DNA of 11,520 bases from Acidobacteriaceae bacterium (GTDB lineage Bacteria; Acidobacteriota; Terriglobia; Terriglobales; Acidobacteriaceae): positions 959 through 12,478 of the forward strand of contig PMSZ01000420.1 in assembly GCA_003168235.1 (NCBI GenBank), given 5' to 3'. Below are positions 6,591 through 11,520 of the stretch, in pieces. Position 1 is the stretch's first letter. The number at the start of each line of letters is the position of its first letter. The position numbers and the translations under genes were made by a program. The notes under the pieces are model-generated. The model did no database searches and was not told where the DNA came from. It saw only the letters and a list, made by a program, of their open reading frames with translations.

Positions 6591-7784
6591 ATGCCTGCCT
6601 CGATGCGCGAAGGAGTTCACAGCCACCCCATCCGCCGGTCGCCGGAGCGCATGGCTCCGGTCCAAAAACCTGATTCCATGCGGATCCTTTATGACCATCA
6701 AGTCTTCTCTTTGCAAAATGCCGGAGGAGCGTCGCGCTATTTCTACGAACTGATGCGCTCGCTCGCCGGCGCGCGCGACGTCTACACCGAGCTCTGGCTC
6801 GGGATCCACGACACGGTGTATCCCTTCGAGCAGTTGCCCTGCGCGCAGACGAACGTGGTGGGATGGAAAAGCCGGCTGCGGCGCGGGAACCTGCGCTACC
6901 TCGCCAACGAATCGCTCGGCAACGCCCTGGCGCTGTTTGCCGGCAAAGTCGATATCTATCATCCGACGTTGTATCGCCGCATGCCGCTGGTGCGGGCCAG
7001 GCGCGTGGTGGCCACGCATCATGATTGCGTGCAGGAACGCTTTCCCGAATTGTTTCCCGACCTGCAAAAAATCATCCGCGCCAAGCAGAATCTCTACAAA
7101 CGCGCCGACGCAATCATCTGCGTTTCGGAATCGAGCCGGCAGGACCTCTTGCGTTTCTATGGCATCGACCGGGCCAGGACGCGCGTAATTCACCATGGTC
7201 TCAACCGTTTGCCCGGCTCGTCGCAGGCGGCAACGGAATTGCGTCAACGGGTCCCAGGCGAGTATCTGCTCTTTGTCGGCTCGCGGGCGGCCTATAAGAA
7301 CTTCAACAGCCTGCTGCGCGCGTTTCGTTCAACCGGATTGCACAAATCCCTGCTGTTAGTGGCCGCCGGTGGAGGCCCGCTGACGCCGGAAGAGCGGGTG
7401 CTGGCCGGGCGTCTGGAGGTCGAGCGCCAGCTGATCGTGCTCCCCCAACTCTCGGACACCTCGCTCGCCGAAGCCTATGCCGCCGCCACGCTGTTGATTT
7501 ATCCGTCCTGGTATGAAGGATTCGGGTTTCCGCCGCTTGAAGCCATGGTGGCAGGATGCCCGGCACTGGTAAGCAACACTTCTTGCCTTCCCGAGGTCTG
7601 CCTCGACGCGCCGTTCTACTTCAATCCACACGAGGAAGGCTCTCTCGAACAGGCGTTACTGGTTGCCGTCAACGACGAGGCCGCGCGACAAAGGGCGCGA
7701 GAACGCGGCACGCGCGTAGTCGCCCGATATAGCTGGAACAAATGCGCCGACCAAACGCTGGCGCTCTATCGCGAGTGTCTTTAG
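6591..7784 (+). CDS. GT4-family glycosyltransferase (GT-B fold)
   Basis: This cytoplasmic, nucleotide-sugar-dependent glycosyltransferase is predicted to extend the repeat unit. It has 397 residues from the ATG at 6591. The conserved core begins at the ATG at 6678 (MRILYDHQVFSLQNAGGASRYFYEL), which may be the true start; the 29 residues before it are basic and unconserved-looking. I kept 6591 because it lies 14 bases after the previous stop, but no candidate has a good Shine-Dalgarno. The N-terminal domain shows ATHHDCVQERFPELFPD and ICVSESSRQDLLRFYGI. The C-terminal Rossmann domain has LLFVGSRAAYKNF (Lys236) and the GT4 EX7E motif EGFGFPPLE, Glu309 and Glu317, which contacts the donor. GT4 includes mannosyl-, glucosyl- and rhamnosyltransferases; the donor cannot be inferred. 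Confidence 0.9.
   Translation: MPASMREGVHSHPIRRSPERMAPVQKPDSMRILYDHQVFSLQNAGGASRYFYELMRSLAGARDVYTELWLGIHDTVYPFEQLPCAQTNVVGWKSRLRRGNLRYLANESLGNALALFAGKVDIYHPTLYRRMPLVRARRVVATHHDCVQERFPELFPDLQKIIRAKQNLYKRADAIICVSESSRQDLLRFYGIDRARTRVIHHGLNRLPGSSQAATELRQRVPGEYLLFVGSRAAYKNFNSLLRAFRSTGLHKSLLLVAAGGGPLTPEERVLAGRLEVERQLIVLPQLSDTSLAEAYAAATLLIYPSWYEGFGFPPLEAMVAGCPALVSNTSCLPEVCLDAPFYFNPHEEGSLEQALLVAVNDEAARQRARERGTRVVARYSWNKCADQTLALYRECL
6642..6660 (+). other. 7-bp GC-rich inverted repeat around a candidate start codon
   Basis: CCGGAGC at 6642-6648 pairs perfectly with GCTCCGG at 6654-6660 across a five-base loop, gcatg, which includes the in-frame ATG at 6651; a G-U pair could extend the stem. No T-run follows, so it is not a typical terminator. 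If formed in mRNA it would hide the GGAG and ATG at 6651, which argues against that start. Confidence 0.5.
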
Positions 7785-7817
7785 GTTCCTTCGCCCTGCC
7801 CGGGCGGGTCCCAGGCG

Positions 7818-7873
7818 GTATCGACGCAGCAATATCGACACAACCGTATCGACACCGCAGTACCGACAAAAAA
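7818..7873 (+). repeat. 14-bp intergenic tandem array, 4 units
   Basis: The units start at 7818, 7832, 7846 and 7860 with consensus gtatcgacacnrca. They sit in the 107-bp gap between the GT4 stop (7784) and the epimerase ATG (7892). GTATCGACAC is intact only in unit 3, with ATATCGACAC in unit 2. The period of 14 is not a multiple of three. A regulator-binding site array cannot be excluded, but there is no dyad symmetry within the unit. Confidence 0.88.
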
Positions 7874-7891
7874 ATCGCAAGCTTGGCCCTT

Positions 7892-9169
7892 ATGAAAAAC
7901 AACAGAGTGCTGATCACCGGCGGCGCCGGTTTCATCGGCGTCGCCGTCGCCAAACTCCTGGTCGCAGAGGGATGTTCCGTTCTGCTCTTCGACAATCTGA
8001 GCGCGCAGATCCACGGCGCCATCCCTGACATGTCCGCGCTACAGTCGCTGCCGCGCACGCAGGTGGACGTAATGCGCGGAGATGTGGCGCGGGATGCCGA
8101 TTGGACGGCGGCGCTCGAAAATGTTCAGACGGTCGTCCATCTTGCAGCCGAGACGGGCACGGCGCAGTCGATGTATGAAATCTCCCGCTACACGGAGATC
8201 AACGCCGGCGGGACCGCCCGGCTGCTCGACCACCTCGCCAACCATCGCCACGACGTGCGCAAAATCGTTCTTGCCTCTTCGCGTTCAGTCTATGGCGAGG
8301 GAGCTTACCGTTGCCGCCGTTGCGGCCCGGTCTATCCGCCGACCCGGGGCGAAGACATGCTGCGCCGGGGCGAATGGCAGCCGCGGTGTCCGGGCTGTAA
8401 GAACACGATCGAAGCGACGGCCACATCCGAAGCGGCGAAGACCGCGCCCGCCTCCGTCTATGCCGCGACCAAGCTGGCGCAGGAGCACCTGGTGCGTGTC
8501 GCCGCCCAGGCGCTGGGGATTCCGGCTATCATCTACCGCTTTCAGAATGTCTATGGCGAAGGCCAGTCGTTGAAGAATCCTTACACCGGCATTCTCTCGA
8601 TCTTCTCCAACCAGTTGCGCTTGGGAAAAACCATCCAACTCTACGAGGATGGAGAAGAGAGCCGCGATTTTGTGCACGTCTCCGACGTGGCGCGAGCAGT
8701 CGGCTTGGCGATCACATCCGACAGCGCCGAGGGAACGACCCTGAATGTCGGCTCCGGCCAGCCCACTTCGGTGCGCGAGATCGCACTGCTTCTCGCCGAC
8801 CGTTTCGGTGTGCGGACGCCGCCCGTGATCAGCGGCCAGTATCGCCTGGGCGACGTTCGCCACGGATATGCCGATCTGACCTCGCTTCGCGCCTGCCTGC
8901 AGTTCACGCCGCTGATTTCGCTCGACGAGGGGTTGACGCGGTTTGTCGAATGGGTGAAGACCCAGCCCGAGGAACCGGACCGTCTCGACCGGGCCACGCG
9001 GGAACTGGTGGCGAGGGGCCTCATGCCCGGCCATCTCTCGGCCGATATTGCTCATGAGACGTCCGGCACGGCCGACGCAATCCTGAACAAAAATGTACGG
9101 GACGATTTACAGGACGAATCTCCAGACCAACGTGCCGCCTATGCCCAATCTAAAAGAGCTTCTGTCTAG
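7892..9169 (+). CDS. Extended-SDR nucleotide-sugar epimerase with zinc-ribbon insert
   Basis: This cytoplasmic NAD(P)-dependent sugar-nucleotide epimerase/dehydratase is predicted to supply a donor sugar for the polymer. It has 425 residues from the ATG at 7892, chosen because MKNNRVLITGGAGFIG is the canonical SDR beginning; the open frame continues upstream but only through the repeat array. The cofactor motif GGAGFIG lies at 10-16, and HLAAETGT near 83-90. After the SSRSVYGEGA segment there is an insert with Cys141-x2-Cys144 and Cys166-x2-Cys169, expected to bind zinc. The catalytic pair follows at Tyr190 and Lys194 (YAATK). This insert at this place matches, as I recall, the dTDP-L-rhamnose 4-epimerase group (6-deoxy-L-talose formation), so that is the leading specific proposal. 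The tail of about 40 residues is variable, and its last 29 bases overlap the next gene. Confidence 0.9.
   Translation: MKNNRVLITGGAGFIGVAVAKLLVAEGCSVLLFDNLSAQIHGAIPDMSALQSLPRTQVDVMRGDVARDADWTAALENVQTVVHLAAETGTAQSMYEISRYTEINAGGTARLLDHLANHRHDVRKIVLASSRSVYGEGAYRCRRCGPVYPPTRGEDMLRRGEWQPRCPGCKNTIEATATSEAAKTAPASVYAATKLAQEHLVRVAAQALGIPAIIYRFQNVYGEGQSLKNPYTGILSIFSNQLRLGKTIQLYEDGEESRDFVHVSDVARAVGLAITSDSAEGTTLNVGSGQPTSVREIALLLADRFGVRTPPVISGQYRLGDVRHGYADLTSLRACLQFTPLISLDEGLTRFVEWVKTQPEEPDRLDRATRELVARGLMPGHLSADIAHETSGTADAILNKNVRDDLQDESPDQRAAYAQSKRASV
9095..9130 (+). repeat. Weak 12-bp tandem array, 3 units, epimerase C-terminal tail
   Basis: The units gtacgggacgat, ttacaggacgaa and tctccagaccaa encode VRDD, LQDE and SPDQ. 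Similarity is limited (mostly the GAC core and flanks), so the array call is tentative. It lies just before the overlap with the acetyltransferase start. Confidence 0.4.
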
Positions 9170-9851
9170 CGATCTCCAACGCCAGTGGGAACTCGAGCGC
9201 GGCGTCGCGTCGCAGAACGAAGCCAGGGAGAATCTGGCCGGGCAGAATGCGACCGGGCGGCATATAGGCGACGATGGTTTGGACAAAAAGCCTTCGATCC
9301 ATCGGCCCGGCTTCGGGCAGCTGCTCTGTCGTCTGCTGCATCCTCGGTTTCTGCCCATTGCGCTCTGCCGCGCCAGCCGTGCGGCCCTGCTGGCCGGGAT
9401 TCCCGCACTGCCGCAATTGCTCGGCTATCTCAATCTGGTGCTGTTCGGCCTGGAAGTCGCACCCCGCTGCGAAATCGGACCAGGAATTTTCTTCCCTCAC
9501 CCCTCGGGCACGGTCATCGGATCCTGGCACATCGGCAGCAACGTCACCATTTTTCAGGGCGTCACGCTGGGCTCGCAAAAACTGGATATGGGTTTCGATT
9601 CCAGTCTGCGTCCCGAGATCGGCGACGATGTCGTGATCGGAGCAGGCGCCAAGATTCTCGGCGGCATCAGGATTGGCAACCACGTCACGGTAGGCGCGAA
9701 TGCCGTGGTAGTCGATTCGATCGAAAACGGCTGTACCGTAGTCGGCATTCCCGGGCGTCCGCTGCGAAGTCACGTTCCCGCTTGGGAGCGCCGCCATCAC
9801 CATCGCAGCGTCGCGACCTCGGGACGAGGACAGCACGGGAGAAATCCATGA
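9141..9851 (+). CDS. CysE-like left-handed beta-helix O-acetyltransferase, probably for the polysaccharide
   Basis: This is a predicted acetyl-CoA-dependent acetyltransferase of the serine acetyltransferase fold. It has 236 residues from the ATG at 9141 (MPNLKELLSSDLQRQWELE), overlapping the epimerase end by 29 bases; an in-frame ATG at 9093 is less plausible. A helical N-terminal part runs to about residue 104. Hexapeptide repeats from about 111 to 205 include GPGIFF, IGSNVTIFQGVTLG, IGDDVVIGAGAKILGGIRIG and VVGIPGRP. His120 (PHPSG) aligns with the CysE catalytic histidine. The preceding CysE aspartate is Pro119, the VDIHP site is LEVAP, and the DRHP site is SLRP. Loss of these L-serine-site residues, plus the location, argues for a glycan acceptor as in WcaB-type enzymes, not cysteine synthesis. 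The basic, His/Arg-rich C-terminus is unusual. Confidence 0.85.
   Translation: MPNLKELLSSDLQRQWELERGVASQNEARENLAGQNATGRHIGDDGLDKKPSIHRPGFGQLLCRLLHPRFLPIALCRASRAALLAGIPALPQLLGYLNLVLFGLEVAPRCEIGPGIFFPHPSGTVIGSWHIGSNVTIFQGVTLGSQKLDMGFDSSLRPEIGDDVVIGAGAKILGGIRIGNHVTVGANAVVVDSIENGCTVVGIPGRPLRSHVPAWERRHHHRSVATSGRGQHGRNP
9213..9257 (+). repeat. 15-bp tandem array, 3 units, acetyltransferase N-terminal region
   Basis: The units start at 9213, 9228 and 9243 and encode QNEAR, ENLAG and QNATG; the third reads cagaatgcgaccggg. A very decayed fourth may follow at 9258. The array lies between the N-terminal helix and the conserved core. Confidence 0.65.
9837..9841 (+). promoter_or_regulatory. Shine-Dalgarno of the GT2 gene
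   Basis: GGGAG lies 6 bases before the ATG at 9848. It is one of the few good ribosome binding sites in the window, and it fixes the GT2 start. Confidence 0.75.
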
Positions 9852-10792
9852 AAAAAACGTTGGACATCACGTTGAACCTCACGTTGGACCTCACCATCAT
9901 CATCCCCAGCTACAACACGCGCGAGCTGCTGCGCAACTGTATTCGCTCGATTTACGAACACACTCGCGGGATCGGCTTTGAAATCATCTGCATCGACGAC
10001 CATTCTCCCGATGGCAGTGCGGACATGGTGGCCGAAGAATTTCCCGGCGTCATCCTCGTCCGCAATCTGACCAACCAGTTCTACGTCCGCAACAACAATC
10101 TTGGCCTGCGCATGTCGCGCGCCCGTTACGCCTGTCTGCTGAACAGCGACACCTTACTGATCGGCAATGCCTTCCTCGCGCTGGTCAAGTACATGGATGA
10201 GAACCCCGGCGTGGCCGCCTGCGGTCCGAAGCTGTTGAACCCGGACGGATCGATCCAGCATTGCATCCGTCATTTTTCCGGACCGTTGACCATGCTGCTG
10301 CAGGCCCTGAACTGGCACAAACTGTTTCCCCGGAGCCGGCTCACCGACCGCTACTATGCGACCGGCTTCGACTACTCGAAAGCCCAGCCGGTCGACAGCA
10401 TCGGCACCACCGCCTACGTGATTCGCCGCTCCACCTGGGAAACGGCTGGCCTGCTCGATGAGCGCTTCCGCCTTTTTGTCTCCGATCTGGCCTACAACTT
10501 CATGCTCAAACAAAAAGGCTACGCCGTGCATTACACGCCCGTGGCTGAGATCGTCCACTTCGGCAGTCAAAGCGTCAATCAACAGGCGAAAAAATCGCTC
10601 GCCGAATTGCACCAGGCGCTGATCACCTTCAACGACGCCTACGACTACTTCGGCAGGAGCCGCGCCAGCAAGCTTCTGGTCCGGCTCGCAGTCAAGGCTC
10701 GCAACGGCTTGAAGCGCGCGGAATTCCGCCTCAGCTCCGACAAACGCGTCATCAAAGGTCCGGGCGCGCCGCGAAGGATGCGAACTTCCTAG
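9848..10792 (+). CDS. GT2-family glycosyltransferase (WbbL-like)
   Basis: This GT-A fold glycosyltransferase is predicted to add a sugar, possibly rhamnose, to the lipid-linked repeat unit at the inner membrane. It has 314 residues. The start at 9848 is supported by a Shine-Dalgarno and an ATGA overlap with the upstream stop, so the two genes are probably translationally coupled. The core begins LTIIIPSYNTRELLRNCIRS. Asp50-Asp51 (IDDHSPDGS) bind the nucleotide. LLNSDTLL (Asp101) is the usual LLNxD motif. VDSIGTTAYVIRRSTWETAGLLDERF precedes the acceptor-site motif, here FVSDLAYN (Ser212-Asp213) where relatives commonly have an ED pair, and VHFGSQS follows. Residues 4-15 are a 12-bp repeat product attached directly to the first beta strand. 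The donor is not determined; rhamnose is suggested by family resemblance and by the rhamnose-type epimerase nearby. Confidence 0.91.
   Translation: MKKTLDITLNLTLDLTIIIPSYNTRELLRNCIRSIYEHTRGIGFEIICIDDHSPDGSADMVAEEFPGVILVRNLTNQFYVRNNNLGLRMSRARYACLLNSDTLLIGNAFLALVKYMDENPGVAACGPKLLNPDGSIQHCIRHFSGPLTMLLQALNWHKLFPRSRLTDRYYATGFDYSKAQPVDSIGTTAYVIRRSTWETAGLLDERFRLFVSDLAYNFMLKQKGYAVHYTPVAEIVHFGSQSVNQQAKKSLAELHQALITFNDAYDYFGRSRASKLLVRLAVKARNGLKRAEFRLSSDKRVIKGPGAPRRMRTS
9857..9892 (+). repeat. 12-bp tandem array, 3 units, start of the GT2 gene
   Basis: The units acgttggacatc, acgttgaacctc and acgttggacctc encode TLDI, TLNL and TLDL. They begin three codons after the ATG and run straight into the first conserved beta strand (TIIIPSYN). 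Confidence 0.88.
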
Positions 10793-10806
10793 ACAACGCA
10801 ACCACC

Positions 10807-11493
10807 ATGTTCACCAGCCCCCACACAAGTGCAGCCGCAGTCATAGGAACGAAGACTGCGACGGAGACTGAGACGAGGACTGAGGCGGAGACGAGGCCGA
10901 CGACTGAAGCTTCGATCCACAGCCTGCCCGCCTCGAAGCGCATCCTCGACCTGGTTCTTGGCGGAACGATCGCGATCGCAGCGAGTCCTCTGTTGATGTT
11001 GTGTGCGGCGGCGGTGCGAATCACCTCGCGGGGCCCGGCGCTGCACTGGTCAGAGCGCGTTGGAAAAGAAAACCGTCTTTTCCGTATGCCGAAGTTCCGA
11101 ACCATGCGCGTCGACACGCCGCAGATAGCGACCCATCTGTTAACCCATCCGGAACGCTATCTGACGCCGATCGGCGCCCTCCTGCGCAAGACCAGCCTCG
11201 ACGAGCTGCCACAGCTGATCAGCGTTCTTCGCGGCGATCTCAGCCTGGTCGGTCCGCGGCCGGCCCTCTTCAATCAGGACGATCTGGTCGCCCTGCGCAC
11301 CGCGTGTGGCCTGCACCACCTGCTTCCCGGCATCACCGGCTGGGCGCAGGTCAATGGACGCGACGAACTCGACATTCCCGTCAAAGTCCGCTACGACGCC
11401 GAATACATGGCCGCACAATCGCTTCTTCTCGACTTGAAAATCCTGGCGCTCACCCTGTGGAGAGTGCTCAGAGCGGAGGGAGTGCAACACTAG
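10807..11493 (+). CDS. Polyprenyl-phosphate hexose-1-phosphate transferase (initiating sugar transferase)
   Basis: This monotopic phosphoglycosyl transferase should start repeat-unit synthesis by moving a sugar-1-phosphate from a UDP-sugar to undecaprenyl phosphate at the inner membrane. It has 228 residues, a minimal form like PglC, without the four N-terminal membrane helices of WcaJ/WbaP. Residues 1-40 are a Thr/Glu-rich tail from a 12-bp array. The core starts KRILDLVLGGTIAIAASPLLML; Ser60-Pro61 match the break of the re-entrant helix. MPKFRTM (94-100), the catalytic Asp132-Glu133 (TSLDELPQL), LSLVGPRP and PGITGWAQVNGRDEL are all present. The start at 10807 lies 14 bases after the GT2 stop and has no clear Shine-Dalgarno. 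Nothing recognisable follows the stop in the last 27 bases. The sugar (Glc, Gal, GlcNAc or GalNAc type) cannot be fixed from sequence. Confidence 0.93.
   Translation: MFTSPHTSAAAVIGTKTATETETRTEAETRPTTEASIHSLPASKRILDLVLGGTIAIAASPLLMLCAAAVRITSRGPALHWSERVGKENRLFRMPKFRTMRVDTPQIATHLLTHPERYLTPIGALLRKTSLDELPQLISVLRGDLSLVGPRPALFNQDDLVALRTACGLHHLLPGITGWAQVNGRDELDIPVKVRYDAEYMAAQSLLLDLKILALTLWRVLRAEGVQH
10852..10911 (+). repeat. 12-bp tandem array, about 5 units, N-terminus of the sugar transferase
   Basis: The units start at 10852, 10864, 10876, 10888 and 10900; unit 2 is gagactgagacg. They encode KTAT, ETET, RTEA, ETRP and TTEA. The array forms an acidic, Thr/Glu-rich tail ahead of the membrane-associated core. 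Confidence 0.8.
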
Positions 11494-11520
11494 CTCTGCC
11501 TTTCATTCCGATGCCAGTCC

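Noticed and set aside
8285..9055. Minus-strand open frame of 256 codons opposite the epimerase
   Set aside because: Shadow of the epimerase reading frame; no motif of its own and no room for an independent gene.
9185..9847. Upstream extension of the GT2 frame through the acetyltransferase gene
   Set aside because: The extension reads as Arg/Ser-rich out-of-frame translation of the beta-helix gene; the ATG at 9848 has a good Shine-Dalgarno and matches the family start.
9141..9851. Cysteine-biosynthesis serine acetyltransferase (cysE)
   Set aside because: Key serine-site residues are replaced, there is no cysteine synthase nearby, and it overlaps the neighbouring EPS genes at both ends.
11494..11520. 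Transcription terminator after the last gene
   Set aside because: Only 27 bases remain, with no inverted repeat or T-run.

Overview
The window is one continuous, unidirectional (+ strand) exopolysaccharide/capsule biosynthesis and export operon of the Wzx/Wzy type, from a high-GC Gram-negative bacterium. It is almost fully coding. There are no tRNA or rRNA genes, insertion sequences or CRISPR, and I see no credible minus-strand gene. The outer-membrane export protein is a long multi-SLBB form. Its N-terminal signature (TEFQQFVASS...LPIYGSNLF...VPTTFAP...DYRLGPGDE) is one I associate with Acidobacteriota, so that phylum is my best guess, by inference only.

Layout: (1) 1-2321, 5'-truncated multi-SLBB polysaccharide export protein; (2) 2318-3733, Wzz/GNVR chain-length determinant without a kinase domain; (3) about 3775-5166, Wzx-type flippase; (4) 5284-6576, Wzy-type repeat-unit polymerase; (5) 6591-7784, GT4 glycosyltransferase; (6) 7892-9169, SDR sugar-nucleotide epimerase carrying a four-cysteine zinc-ribbon insert; (7) 9141-9851, left-handed beta-helix acetyltransferase, CysE-like in fold but probably a polysaccharide O-acetyltransferase; (8) 9848-10792, GT2 glycosyltransferase; (9) 10807-11493, polyprenyl-phosphate hexose-1-phosphate transferase that starts the repeat unit. 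Together these form a nearly complete pathway. The PHPT primes undecaprenyl phosphate, the GT2 and GT4 enzymes extend the glycan, the epimerase supplies a donor sugar and the acetyltransferase decorates the product. Wzx flips the repeat unit, Wzy polymerises it, Wzz sets length and the SLBB protein exports the polymer.

The most unusual feature is not a gene. The whole locus is sprinkled with short, degenerate, head-to-tail tandem arrays, mostly of 12-18 bp units. About a dozen occur in 11.5 kb, each with a different unit sequence. They sit where constraint is lowest: next to start codons, in gaps, in an interdomain linker, in a cytoplasmic loop of Wzy and in N-terminal extensions. Arrays inside genes have units of 12, 15 or 18 bp, keeping the frame. 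The two arrays in real gaps have 13- and 14-bp units. Several arrays carry stop codons, Shine-Dalgarno-like motifs or candidate start codons inside the unit. This looks like a locus-wide process of repeated short tandem duplication at gene boundaries, and it is the observation I would follow up first.
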